NCBI GenBank assembly: GCA_023473395.1
Contig: JAMCYO010000010.1
Span: 1-36,011 of the forward strand
Reading direction: 5' to 3'
Origin: Candidatus Martarchaeota archaeon
GTDB taxonomy: Archaea; Micrarchaeota; Micrarchaeia; Micrarchaeales; Micrarchaeaceae
DNA: 36,011 nt
The notes beneath the pieces are model-generated. The model was given only the letters and a program-made list of their open reading frames with translations. It was not told where the DNA came from and did not search any database. Shown here piece after piece: positions 23,516 through 30,942 of the stretch. A program made the translations under genes and the position numbers. How positions within the stretch are numbered: the stretch's first letter is position 1; the number at the start of each line of letters is the position of its first letter.

Positions 23516-24574
23516 ATGAGCGACTTCGTTAACAACATACTGGGTGGAAACGCTTCGACAAGCGATACGCAGGAAATGAGCTCTTCCCAAATAAAAATAG
23601 TGACGGCAGGATTTGGCGGAGGGGGCAACAACATAGTGAACAGGCTTGTGAAAGCAGGGGTTAAGGGAACCGAATTCATTGCTTTCAATACGGATTACCA
23701 GCACTTCAAAATAATAGACGATAGAGTCAACAAGATACTGATAGGGAAAAGCCTCACGAGGGGGCTGGGCGCAGGTGGCGATCCGCTGTTGGGCGCCAAG
23801 GCCGCTGAAGTAGACAGGCCATTGATAGAAAAGGCGTTCGAAGGCGCGCAGCTGACATTCCTATGCGCAGGAATGGGAGGAGGAACAGGAACGGGATCCA
23901 TAAGGGTAGCGGCCCAAATCGCAAAGGAGCAGGGTGCTATAGTTGTTTCGATGGTAACCTACCCGTTCGACTTGGAAGGCATAAGGAAAGTAAAAGCCGA
24001 GGAAGGAATACAGGAGCTTAGGAAATACTGCGACAGCGTGATAATCATAGACAACAACAGGCTGGTAAAACTTGTCCCAAACCTTCCTATGAACGAAGCG
24101 TTTGCGCTTGCAGATGAAGTGCTCGCAAAAGCAATAGGAGGCCTTGTATGGACCATAACGCAACCGAGCCTGATAAACATAGACTTCGCAGACGTGAGGT
24201 CCATAATGGGCAACGGGCAGGTCGGCTTCATAGCGGTGGGAAGCGGAAAAGGCACTGACAAGGTCAACATAGCGGCAGAATCCGTGCTGAAAAACAAGCT
24301 TTTGGACGTGGACTTCGAAAACGCCAAGGGCGCGCTGATACATATATCAGGAGGCGCTTCGCTTACCATAGGAGATGCGATAAAGGCCGGAGAGATAATA
24401 ACCGACAGGATGGACCCGAAGGCGAACATCAAATGGGGAGCAAGGCTTATCCCAGGTTATGACGACCAGATAGAGATAGTAGCCATAGTCACTGGAGTAA
24501 AAGGCTCGAGCATAGTCGGAAAGCTTGAAGAGAGGAAGCAGAGCTCGTACTCCGACTTGGAAATGATAGGGTGA
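23516..24574 (+). CDS. ftsZ: Cell division GTPase FtsZ, copy B (divergent)
   Basis: Tubulin-like GTPase, 352 residues. The T1 loop is GFGGGGNN, the signature GMGGGTGTG (GGGTGTG at 121-127) and T7 NIDFAD (221-226) are intact. Directly after the signature it reads SIRVAAQ where copies A and C and most FtsZ have (A/S)AP(V/I); the lost proline sits on the helix following the nucleotide loop. The tail ends SDLEMIG, similar to the DFDGIGEI tail of copy A, a possible SepF-binding peptide. It is followed five bases later by copy C, so the two are one transcript. Confidence 0.95.
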   Translation: MSDFVNNILGGNASTSDTQEMSSSQIKIVTAGFGGGGNNIVNRLVKAGVKGTEFIAFNTDYQHFKIIDDRVNKILIGKSLTRGLGAGGDPLLGAKAAEVDRPLIEKAFEGAQLTFLCAGMGGGTGTGSIRVAAQIAKEQGAIVVSMVTYPFDLEGIRKVKAEEGIQELRKYCDSVIIIDNNRLVKLVPNLPMNEAFALADEVLAKAIGGLVWTITQPSLINIDFADVRSIMGNGQVGFIAVGSGKGTDKVNIAAESVLKNKLLDVDFENAKGALIHISGGASLTIGDAIKAGEIITDRMDPKANIKWGARLIPGYDDQIEIVAIVTGVKGSSIVGKLEERKQSSYSDLEMIG

Positions 24575-24579
24575 CCGGA

Positions 24580-25611
24580 ATGAACAACTTCGATATGGAC
24601 GATGAGAACCTATTCAGGGCGAAGATAGCGGTTGTAGGAGCTGGAGGCCAGGGAAGCAACCTGGTCAACAGGCTTTACAACAACGGGTTGAAAAGCGCTA
24701 CCACGATTGCGATAAACACCGATGCAAAGCACCTGAACATGATAAAGGCAGACAAGAAGCTGCTCATAGGCAAAGAGATAACCAAAGGGCTGGGCGCAGG
24801 AGGATTCCCTGAAATAGGAATGAAAAGCGCAGAGGCAAGCCAAAACGAAATCCTTGAGGCCATAAAAGGCTACGACATGGTTTTCGTATCTGCAGGAATG
24901 GGCGGAGGAACAGGAGGAGGTTCGGCACCGGTTGTAGCAAAGCTCGCAAGGGAGGAAGGCGCACTCGTTGTCGGATTCGTAACCTATCCGTTCGCGCTCG
25001 AGAGAAGCAGGAAGTCAAAGGCCGACTGGTCATTGGAACAGCTTAGGAAGTATGCCGATACCACGATAATAGTGGAAAACGACAGGTTGCTAAGCTACGC
25101 ACCAAACCTGCCTGTGGAAAAGTCGTTCGAGCTCGTGGACAATATTGCCTACAACGCAGTCAAGGGAATAACCGACGTGATAACGCTGCCGAGCCTGATA
25201 AACATAGACTTCGCAGACTTGAGGGCAGTCCTTAGGGACGGTGGCACTGCAGTGATAAACCTCGGCTTCGGAAACGGAACTGACAGAGTGCAGAAAGCGA
25301 TAAAGTCGACGCTCTCGCACCCGTTGCTGAACGTTGACATAACAAACGGAAAGAACGCCATGATACACGTTACCGGAGGCACCTCTATGACAATAGACGA
25401 AGCCACAAAAATAGGCAGGGGAGTTACAGAAGGAATGGACGCAAAGGCCAATGTAATATTCGGATCCAGGTTGTCCCCAGAAATGAACGACCAGATAAGG
25501 GTAATGTCCATAGTAACAGGGGTTACGCCGAATCTGGACGGGAGCGCAAGAAAGAGCACCAGCACCGAATACAATGCTGAATTCCTTTCCGGAGTTGACA
25601 GGATTTATTGA
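24580..25611 (+). CDS. ftsZ: Cell division GTPase FtsZ, copy C
   Basis: Tubulin-like GTPase, 343 residues. T1 loop GAGGQGSN, signature GMGGGTGGGSAPV (GGGTGGG at 108-114) and T7 NIDFAD (208-213) are present. The T1 loop has Gln where copies A and B have Gly. The C-terminal tail (EFLSGVDRIY) differs from the tails of A and B. The track starts at GTG 24571, which overlaps the copy B stop; GGTGA there is better read as the ribosome site for ATG 24580. Sequence around the signature is closer to copy A (4038) than to its tandem partner B. A GAAA-loop hairpin follows the stop. Confidence 0.95.
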   Translation: MNNFDMDDENLFRAKIAVVGAGGQGSNLVNRLYNNGLKSATTIAINTDAKHLNMIKADKKLLIGKEITKGLGAGGFPEIGMKSAEASQNEILEAIKGYDMVFVSAGMGGGTGGGSAPVVAKLAREEGALVVGFVTYPFALERSRKSKADWSLEQLRKYADTTIIVENDRLLSYAPNLPVEKSFELVDNIAYNAVKGITDVITLPSLINIDFADLRAVLRDGGTAVINLGFGNGTDRVQKAIKSTLSHPLLNVDITNGKNAMIHVTGGTSMTIDEATKIGRGVTEGMDAKANVIFGSRLSPEMNDQIRVMSIVTGVTPNLDGSARKSTSTEYNAEFLSGVDRIY

Positions 25612-25618
25612 ATTTTTT

Positions 25619-25634
25619 CGGGGCGAAAGCCCCG
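25619..25634 (+). terminator. GAAA-tetraloop hairpin after the ftsZ pair
   Basis: CGGGGC and GCCCCG form a 6-bp G/C stem closed by a GNRA loop (GAAA), eight bases after the copy C stop. A T-run precedes the stem, and only a weak T-rich stretch (CCTTTGTATTTG) follows. It could be a terminator or an mRNA-stabilising 3' end. Confidence 0.5.
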
Positions 25635-25667
25635 GCACCTTTGTATTTGTAACGTAAAATTATCATC

Positions 25668-25676
25668 TTTATATAA
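25668..25676 (+). promoter_or_regulatory. TATA box of the aIF5A operon
   Basis: TTTATATAA predicts a start near 25698 and a leader of about 20 bases containing GGTAAT four bases before ATG 25721. Confidence 0.5.
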
Positions 25677-25720
25677 CTTTTGTATACTAATCCTATGTAC
25701 AACTGCTATTGGTAATGTTA

Positions 25721-26131
25721 ATGACAGAAGGAGAGATTTTGAGAGCCTCGATGAAAGAGGTCAAGGTAGGAAGGTTTGTGGTAATTGATGGGATTCCGTG
25801 CAAGGTAGTGGACATAGAAACCAGTTCCCCTGGAAAACACGGATCGGCTAAGATGAGAGTAACCGCAATAGGCATATTTGATGGCCAAAAGAAAACGCTG
25901 CTGAAGCCCAGCGACGGCGATGCGGAGATACCTGTCATAAAGAAGAAGAAGATGCAGGTGGTTTCCGCTACCGACACTACTGCGCAGTTGATGGACCCTG
26001 AAACCTACGAGGTCTTCGACCTGCCAATACCTGAAGAGCTGAAAGGCAAACTTGATTCGACAACTAGCGTAGAAGTGATAGAAGCAATGGGAAAAAGGGC
26101 GATTTCAAGGATAATGGGAGGCAACGAGTGA
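25721..26131 (+). CDS. Translation factor aIF5A
   Basis: Factor that relieves stalled ribosomes, especially at proline stretches, after hypusine-type modification of one lysine. The modification loop SSPGKHGSAK is present (Lys39). An N-terminal SH3-like barrel is followed by a C-terminal OB-fold; total 136 residues. The track begins at TTG 25709; ATG 25721 (MTEGEILRASMKEVKVG) fits the family and has GGTAAT four bases upstream. No deoxyhypusine synthase is in the window. S24e starts five bases after its stop, with the stop inside the S24e ribosome site. Confidence 0.96.
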   Translation: MTEGEILRASMKEVKVGRFVVIDGIPCKVVDIETSSPGKHGSAKMRVTAIGIFDGQKKTLLKPSDGDAEIPVIKKKKMQVVSATDTTAQLMDPETYEVFDLPIPEELKGKLDSTTSVEVIEAMGKRAISRIMGGNE

Positions 26132-26136
26132 TTTTT

Positions 26137-26451
26137 ATGGAAATAAAAATATCAAATGATAAGGAAAACAAGCTCTTCAAGAGAAGGGAGATAAGCTTTG
26201 CGGTAGTAGGAGAAGAGAAAACGCCGTCGGCAGCCGAGGTAAAGAAGGAACTTTGCAAGAAGCTAAACATAAGCCCTGACGCTACGCTCATAAAGGAGCT
26301 ATACCAGGCGTTCGGCGAAAGGCTGTGTGAAGGCATGGCGGTTTCGTACGAAAGCGCCGAGGCGATGCAGAAAAGCGAGCAGAAGCACAAGATAGAAAGA
26401 AGGGCAAAGGCAGCCGCTAAGGTAGGAAGCGGCGAGGAGAAGAAAGAGTGA
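26137..26451 (+). CDS. rps24e: Small-subunit ribosomal protein S24e
   Basis: 30S protein of the archaeal/eukaryotic S24e family, 104 residues. The N-terminal [19 protein letters not shown] and the central [15 protein letters not shown] are typical. ATG 26137 is chosen over the track start (26128), because GTGAT with a four-base spacer precedes it. S27ae follows in the order usual for archaea, but here the pair sits behind aIF5A rather than next to rpo7/spt4, which lie about 6 kb away. Confidence 0.95.
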   Translation: MEIKISNDKENKLFKRREISFAVVGEEKTPSAAEVKKELCKKLNISPDATLIKELYQAFGERLCEGMAVSYESAEAMQKSEQKHKIERRAKAAAKVGSGEEKKE

Positions 26452-26456
26452 TTTTT

Positions 26457-26624
26457 ATGGCTGAAAAAACTGAAAAGAAGGAGAAGAAAAAGCAGGCCAA
26501 GGCTTACAAGCCCGGGAAGATGTGCCCGAAGTGCGGCTCCAGGATGGCGGAGCACAGTGACAGATATTCTTGTGGGAAGTGCAGCTACACGGAATTCAAG
26601 AGCCAAAAGAAAAGCGGTGCGTGA
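26457..26624 (+). CDS. rps27ae: Small-subunit ribosomal protein S27ae
   Basis: Too short for the ORF track. From ATG 26457 it gives 55 residues: a lysine-rich N-terminus, then CPKC (Cys23/26) and CGKC (Cys39/42), with the diagnostic [18 protein letters not shown]. This is the zinc-ribbon S27ae/eS31 protein. GTGAT with a four-base spacer stands before the ATG. The stop TGA is directly followed by the TTG start of the next gene. Confidence 0.95.
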   Translation: MAEKTEKKEKKKQAKAYKPGKMCPKCGSRMAEHSDRYSCGKCSYTEFKSQKKSGA

Positions 26625-27377
26625 TTGGCCAGGGGCAGGACGCACAGAACGAGAGTCAAAAAACGCAATGGGGCTATTAGAAAACCTGCAACAGTAAAAC
26701 GGCATGCAGTAAAGCGCATTGAAAAAAGCGTGCCGGAAAAGGCATGGATACGTTATACAATATATTCTTTTTTTGCACTGTCCATAATATCGATATTCTT
26801 TTTCCCTTATCTCTACGCAATAGGGGTTATAGGCATCAATGCGGCAAATGCGGATTCCAGCATGGGCTTATCGTTCTTCTTCCCGCTCATAGTCTTTTCA
26901 TACCTAATGGCAAAGGGTAAAAATCTGAAGCAGATAGTAATAGAGCTCGGCCTGTCTAGGAGGGCTATGCACAGGAAGGCGCTGCTTTACGCCATACTGG
27001 TATTTTTCGCGATACTGCTGCTTGAATTGGGGCTGGGCGTTTTCCAGGAGGTAACGCACATAGCGCTTCCAACAAATGTCAAGGCGCTGTTCAGCGGCCT
27101 TCCCGCATATTTCTTCGCGTTTGCGGTTATAGTTGCACCAATAGACGAAGAGATCCTTTTCAGGGGATTCCTTGTGCCAAGGATAGGGATAATACTGAGC
27201 GCATTCATATTCGGAATCCTGCATTTTCTGAGCTACGCTTCGATATCTGAATTCTTTGCGGCGTTCGTGTTCGGATTGATAGCAGGGTATGCATTCAAAA
27301 AGACGAAATCCCTTTATGCAAGCATAATACCGCACATCCTCGTAAACGCGCTTGGCATACTCGCCTTGCTGGTTTGA
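26625..27377 (+). CDS. CPBP-family intramembrane metalloprotease with basic N-terminal extension
   Basis: Membrane protein of 250 residues with about six to seven hydrophobic helices. The three CPBP (Abi/Rce1-like) motifs are visible: DEEILFRG (EExxxR), GILHFL (FxxxH-like) and PHILVNALG (HxxxN). These bind the metal in the membrane; related enzymes cut prenylated proteins or signal-like helices. The first 44 residues are unusually basic (about 17 Arg/Lys). TTG 26625 is the only plausible start; GGTGCGTGA, overlapping the S27ae stop, precedes it. It lies in a translation operon between S27ae and a tRNA methylase. Its substrate is unknown. Confidence 0.88.
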   Translation: MARGRTHRTRVKKRNGAIRKPATVKRHAVKRIEKSVPEKAWIRYTIYSFFALSIISIFFFPYLYAIGVIGINAANADSSMGLSFFFPLIVFSYLMAKGKNLKQIVIELGLSRRAMHRKALLYAILVFFAILLLELGLGVFQEVTHIALPTNVKALFSGLPAYFFAFAVIVAPIDEEILFRGFLVPRIGIILSAFIFGILHFLSYASISEFFAAFVFGLIAGYAFKKTKSLYASIIPHILVNALGILALLV

Positions 27378-27390
27378 ACAGGTAGATGCC

Positions 27391-28095
27391 ATGCAATTCA
27401 GGCTTGTAATAGTAGAACCACATTACCAGATAAACATAGGTTATATGGCCAGAATAGCAAAGAACTTTGGCATAAGCAGGCTTTACATCGTATCGCCGAA
27501 ATGCAAGTACAACGGCAAGAACGCAATAAAATATTCCAAACACGCACACGCGCTGGTTGAAAATGCACGCATATGCAAAAGCATAGGCGAGGCCTGCAGG
27601 GGGTTCACAAAAGTCGGCACGACAGCAATATGGCAGAAGGCCTATTCCGGAATGAACAACGTCTACGAGCTTTCAGACTTCAAGAAAAAGTTTGAGATTT
27701 CAAAGGCGGGAAAGGTGGCGCTGATAATAGGCAGGGATACTACTGGCCTAACCAGCGAGGAGATGTCTGAATGCGATTCCGTAGTGTACATAGGGGCTGA
27801 TGATAGGTATCCAACGTTGAACATATCGCACGCGCTTGCAGTGCTCCTTTATGAGATTCTGGGAAACGTCAGCGATGCGGCAAAGGAAAATTTCGGCAAT
27901 ATTTACGCAAATGATTCAGAAGTAAGGATGTTGGAAAACCTTTTCGCTAGGTTCGTTGACGGAAATGGAAACATAAGGAAAAAGGATATGGTAAAGAGGG
28001 CATTCTCCCACGTCCTGAGAAGGTCGAACCCAACGAAGAGCGAAATAGCTACTTTGCTTGTCGCTTTTGGAATAAAAAAGAATAGAAAAAGATGA
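27391..28095 (+). CDS. trmJ: SPOUT RNA methyltransferase, TrmJ-like
   Basis: Probably methylates the ribose at position 32 of tRNA, using SAM. The SpoU/TrmH knot motifs are clear: VEPHYQINIGYMARIAKNFG at the start, IIGRDTTGLTSEEM, and YPTLNISHALAVLLYE. The 234 residues, with a helical C-terminal extension, match archaeal TrmJ more than longer SpoU members. ATG 27391 has GGTAGAT just upstream; the track start (27352) overlaps the CPBP gene by 26 bases. Substrate position is assigned by family only. Confidence 0.9.
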   Translation: MQFRLVIVEPHYQINIGYMARIAKNFGISRLYIVSPKCKYNGKNAIKYSKHAHALVENARICKSIGEACRGFTKVGTTAIWQKAYSGMNNVYELSDFKKKFEISKAGKVALIIGRDTTGLTSEEMSECDSVVYIGADDRYPTLNISHALAVLLYEILGNVSDAAKENFGNIYANDSEVRMLENLFARFVDGNGNIRKKDMVKRAFSHVLRRSNPTKSEIATLLVAFGIKKNRKR

Positions 28096-28132
28096 AGCGC
28101 CTTACTTCGGAGGCTGCTTCTTTGTTTTTATT
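28094..28132 (+). terminator. Hairpin plus T-tract after trmJ, inside the 3' end of sepF
   Basis: GAAGCGCCT pairs with AGGC-T-GCTTC (9 bp, one bulged T; loop of eight bases) directly after the trmJ stop, followed by TTTGTTTTTATT. The element lies within the last codons of the convergent sepF gene, so these bases serve two purposes. Confidence 0.6.
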
Positions 28133-28476
28133 ATCTTAACCTTTGCAGGGGTAAGCATTACCTTGTCGACGCCTAGCTGGCCGATGTCACCATTTATCTT
28201 TGTGATGTACTCCTTGAGCTTTGCGATGAGTTCCTTTCGGGTGTTTTCCCTTTTCATCAGCTCGGATATGTCCGCTATGATTATGTTCCTCTTGTCGAGT
28301 TCGGCTTCTATGAAAGATATGTCCTCCTCATCCTTCAGTATAACCGGCTTGACGTAAAAGTCAGCGGGCTCGTTCATAACGTCCACATTGGCCATTTCGT
28401 CGGAATTCATGTACTCTTCTATGTCCAATTCCTTTGAAGTACCAAGATTCTTTCCAATTTTGTCGAAGAAACCCAT
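28102..28476 (-). CDS. sepF: Archaeal SepF, membrane anchor of FtsZ
   Basis: SepF links FtsZ filaments to the membrane in many archaea. The short amphipathic N-terminus MGFFDKIGKNLG matches a membrane-targeting helix. An acidic linker leads to the SepF/DUF552 core: YVKPVILKDEED, IIIADISELMKR, then INGDIGQLGVDKVMLTP (94-110) and a final strand. The 124 residues are typical. ATG 28476 is preceded by AGGTGAC. With three FtsZ copies in the same window, it is the likely partner of at least one. It converges with trmJ (six-base gap) and diverges from the DUF488 gene. Confidence 0.92.
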   Translation of the reverse strand: MGFFDKIGKNLGTSKELDIEEYMNSDEMANVDVMNEPADFYVKPVILKDEEDISFIEAELDKRNIIIADISELMKRENTRKELIAKLKEYITKINGDIGQLGVDKVMLTPAKVKIIKTKKQPPK

Positions 28477-28665
28477 TTAGTCACCTATCAGATCTGCTAA
28501 TCGCCTTCTGTTAGCTATTCAATGTTAGTTCTTTTAAATCTTTCTGTAATCATACCGCAGTTATGTCGAGGGATTTGTCATCGCTAGCCAGTTGAAATCC
28601 CATGAAAGATATTTATATCAGATTAGCAATAAGCTTTAAAAATATGTATTTGTATTCTTATTCAG
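28477..28665. promoter_or_regulatory. Divergent sepF / DUF488 promoter region
   Basis: GATTTAAAAG on the minus strand (about 28531-28540) is the likely sepF TATA box. TTTAAAAATA on the plus strand (28635-28644) is centred 26 bases before ATG 28666, predicting a leaderless DUF488 transcript. GATTAGCA occurs near both ends in opposite orientation, and AGATTAGCAATA resembles the AGATTAGCGATA element upstream of ftsZ copy A. No RNA gene is seen. Confidence 0.45.
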
Positions 28666-29034
28666 ATGATTTATCTAAAGCGCGTTTATGACGCAGTCGA
28701 CGTTAGGGACGGTACGCGCATACTTATAGACAGGCTTTGGCCGAGGGGAGTAAGGAGAAGCACCTCCAACATAGACCTATGGCTCAAGGACGTCGGGCCA
28801 AGCGATGACCTTAGAAAGTGGTTCGCCCACGAAAAGGACAAATGGCCCGAATTCAAAAGGAGGTACGAGGCCGAACTCAAGGAAAATCCTGCGTTTGAAA
28901 AGCTCGTCGACATAGCCTTCAGCACCGATCCCATAACGCTGCTTTACGCCGCGAGCGACAGGGAGCACAACAACGGCGTTGTGCTCTTCAAGATGCTGGA
29001 AAAAAGGGTAGAAAAGATAAAGAAAACACAGTAA
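28666..29034 (+). CDS. DUF488 family protein (YeaO-like)
   Basis: Small soluble protein of 122 residues. The N-terminus MIYLKRVYDAVDVRDGTRIL and the family block DRLWPRGVRRS identify the DUF488/YeaO group. A WFAHEKDKWPEFKRRY helix and LLYAASDREHNNGVVL follow, as usual in the family. The biochemical role is not established; there is no catalytic cysteine in the usual rhodanese position. The start is leaderless-type. It ends one base before the stop of the convergent CoA-binding protein. Confidence 0.9.
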   Translation: MIYLKRVYDAVDVRDGTRILIDRLWPRGVRRSTSNIDLWLKDVGPSDDLRKWFAHEKDKWPEFKRRYEAELKENPAFEKLVDIAFSTDPITLLYAASDREHNNGVVLFKMLEKRVEKIKKTQ

Positions 29035-29035
29035 T

Positions 29036-29452
29036 TCAGAAAAACCTGTAGTGCTCTTTCATCATGCACCTGTCCATTACGAAAAGCAACCCGTTATCCT
29101 CGGCTATTTTCTTGGCCTCTTCGTTGAAAATGCCCTCCTGTAGCCATAACGCTTTTGCCTTTATTTTTACCGCCTGCCTCGCTATTTCTGGCGCTTCCGG
29201 GGCTGGCCTGAAAACGTCTACAACCTCTATGCTGAATGGTATGTCCAATAGCGTTTTGTAGGACTTTTCCCCGAGTATAGAATCTGCGCTTGGATTTACA
29301 GGTATTATCCTGTACCCGGCATTTTGCAGGTATTCCGGTACATCATGGCTCGGCTTGCCCTCGTTCCTCGAACAGCCGACCACCGCGATGAGCCTGAACC
29401 TTGAAAGTATATCTTTTGCGATTTCGTCTACATTGTCTATTCTGCCTTCCAT
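29036..29452 (-). CDS. CoA-binding domain protein (COG1832, YccU-like)
   Basis: Rossmann-fold CoA-binding protein of 138 residues. IAVVGCSRNEGKPSHDVPEYL carries the nucleotide-binding glycine and the HxVP segment of the family. IIPVNPSADSILG, VVDVFRPAPEAPEIA and LWLQEGIFNEEA complete the fold. These single-domain forms are related to succinyl-CoA ligase alpha N-domains but lack the catalytic histidine domain; their function is unknown. No Shine-Dalgarno is seen; CCTTAAAAAT about 24 bases upstream suggests a leaderless mRNA. Confidence 0.88.
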   Translation of the reverse strand: MEGRIDNVDEIAKDILSRFRLIAVVGCSRNEGKPSHDVPEYLQNAGYRIIPVNPSADSILGEKSYKTLLDIPFSIEVVDVFRPAPEAPEIARQAVKIKAKALWLQEGIFNEEAKKIAEDNGLLFVMDRCMMKEHYRFF

Positions 29453-29525
29453 GCAATCAAATAGTATTGGATTTTTAAGGTTAAATTATTATCCGAAATC
29501 CAATTTAAGCTTGCTTTGCAAATAT

Positions 29526-30854
29526 ATGCGTGAGGATATGGAAGATTACGATCTTGTTGTTTGCGGGGGCGGGCCTGCAGGGATAGGCGCGGCGTTCTCG
29601 GCTGCCAATTTAGGTTTAAAAACGGCCATAATTGAGAGACATTTCATGCTTGGCGGCAATTGGACACACGGGTATGTACTTTCGGTATTGGGCATGTATA
29701 CCTACGACGGCAGTGAAAAAATAGTAGGCGGCATTGCTGACGAAGTAGTCGCTGAGCTCAAGACCAACGGCGGAACGAAGGGGCAGGCTGGAAATTTTGT
29801 GCCATTCAGGCCGGACGAAATGAAAATGACATTAGGCACCCTCGCGGAGAAAAAGGGAATAGACGTTTATTATGGAAGCCTTGTCAAAGGGGCAAAAATG
29901 GACGGGAAAAGGATAAAATCGCTTTATGTTTCAGGTAAAACGAACATAGAGATAAAGGGAAAGTTTTTCGTTGACTCTACCGGCGATGCCGACATTGCGT
30001 TATATTCCGGCGCAAAGACAATGGCAGGAAAGGAAAACGAGGGATGGCACCAGGAAGCCACTATCCCGTTCAGGATCGGCAATGTTAACGAAGAGGACGT
30101 AATACTGTTTTCGGTAGAACATCCAGATATGGTTTCGGTAAAAGTGAATGAGAACGGCAGGCTCGAACGTTTTAGGGTACTCCCAAAATTGGTTTCAATA
30201 GCGAAGGAGAAATACGGCCTTTATCTCCCTCATGCAAACGCGGAGTTCATGTTCGGGACAAGCAAGGAGAAGGAATTCGTATCCAATGCGACCCATGTTG
30301 ACATCAACGACTTTACAAACGGAAATGAAATGGCGAACGCGATAATGGATGCAAGGAAACAGATACTTTCTTCCGTAGAGTTTTTGACTTCCGAGGTACA
30401 CGGCTTTGAGGAGGCATACCTTATAGATTCTGCGCCGTCGATAGGGCTTAGGGAAACAAGGAGGGCAGTAGGGGAATACGTGCTCAAGCAGGATGATGTC
30501 CTTAACAACGCAAGGTTCGACGACGCAATTGCGAAATGCGGGCATCCTATAGAGGTCCACGACCCGAAGAAGGGAGTCTTATACACCCACCTTAAGGGAG
30601 GCGACAACTCATGGTACCACATACCTTATAGGTCCATAGTCGTAAAGGACATAGACAACCTTTTCGTTATAGGAAGGTGCCTTAGCGCAGAATTCTATGC
30701 GCAGGCAAGCGCGCGCGTTACAGGCACTGCAATGGCAATGGGCCAGGCTGCCGCTAGCGCTGCAAAAATAGCGATAGAAGGCGAGTTGGCCGCAAAGAAT
30801 GTTCCGGTAAAAGCACTGCAGGAATTACTGAAAAAGAATGGGGCAGTATTATAA
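29526..30854 (+). CDS. FAD-dependent oxidoreductase (FAD_oxidored type)
   Basis: Flavoprotein of 442 residues. The dinucleotide-binding fold is at the N-terminus: LVVCGGGPAGIGAAFSAANLG with IIERHFMLGG ending the second strand. A second FAD contact is FVDSTGDADIALYSGA, and the C-terminal FVIGRCLSAEFYAQASARVTGTA closes the site. This architecture fits the broad FAD_oxidored family (PF12831); the substrate cannot be read from sequence. The track start (29355) is too early. ATG 29526 gives MREDMEDYDLVVCGGG; ATG 29538 is the alternative and has GTGAGG close before it. It is divergent from the CoA-binding gene. Confidence 0.88.
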   Translation: MREDMEDYDLVVCGGGPAGIGAAFSAANLGLKTAIIERHFMLGGNWTHGYVLSVLGMYTYDGSEKIVGGIADEVVAELKTNGGTKGQAGNFVPFRPDEMKMTLGTLAEKKGIDVYYGSLVKGAKMDGKRIKSLYVSGKTNIEIKGKFFVDSTGDADIALYSGAKTMAGKENEGWHQEATIPFRIGNVNEEDVILFSVEHPDMVSVKVNENGRLERFRVLPKLVSIAKEKYGLYLPHANAEFMFGTSKEKEFVSNATHVDINDFTNGNEMANAIMDARKQILSSVEFLTSEVHGFEEAYLIDSAPSIGLRETRRAVGEYVLKQDDVLNNARFDDAIAKCGHPIEVHDPKKGVLYTHLKGGDNSWYHIPYRSIVVKDIDNLFVIGRCLSAEFYAQASARVTGTAMAMGQAAASAAKIAIEGELAAKNVPVKALQELLKKNGAVL

Positions 30855-30866
30855 TCTTCTTTGGCG

Positions 30867-30881
30867 GGCTTACGCTAAGCC
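30867..30881 (+). terminator. Hairpin after the FAD oxidoreductase gene
   Basis: GGCTTA and TAAGCC enclose CGC (6-bp stem), 12 bases after the stop. No T-tract follows on the plus strand, so termination here is only possible, not shown. Confidence 0.4.
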
Positions 30882-30923
30882 TAAAATAAAAAATAAAAAG
30901 AAGTGCGGTGCTTCTGCACCGCA
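30882..30923 (-). terminator. Hairpin plus T-tract after the MFS gene
   Basis: On the minus strand TGCGGTGC and GCACCGCA form a perfect 8-bp stem with a four-base loop (30904-30923), then CTTCTTTTTATTTTTTATTTTAG follows. It is a clear intrinsic-type terminator for the transporter gene. Confidence 0.75.
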
Positions 30924-30942
30924 ACCTAATTGTTTGCTTTCT

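Noticed and set aside
23861-24432. Minus-strand ORFs opposite the ftsZ copies
   Set aside because: Antisense shadows that recur at all three ftsZ genes because the forward protein is conserved; no independent start signals.
28477-28665. Possible tRNA or small RNA gene between sepF and DUF488
   Set aside because: No cloverleaf, no GTTCRA-type T-loop and no CCA context; promoters account for the sequence.
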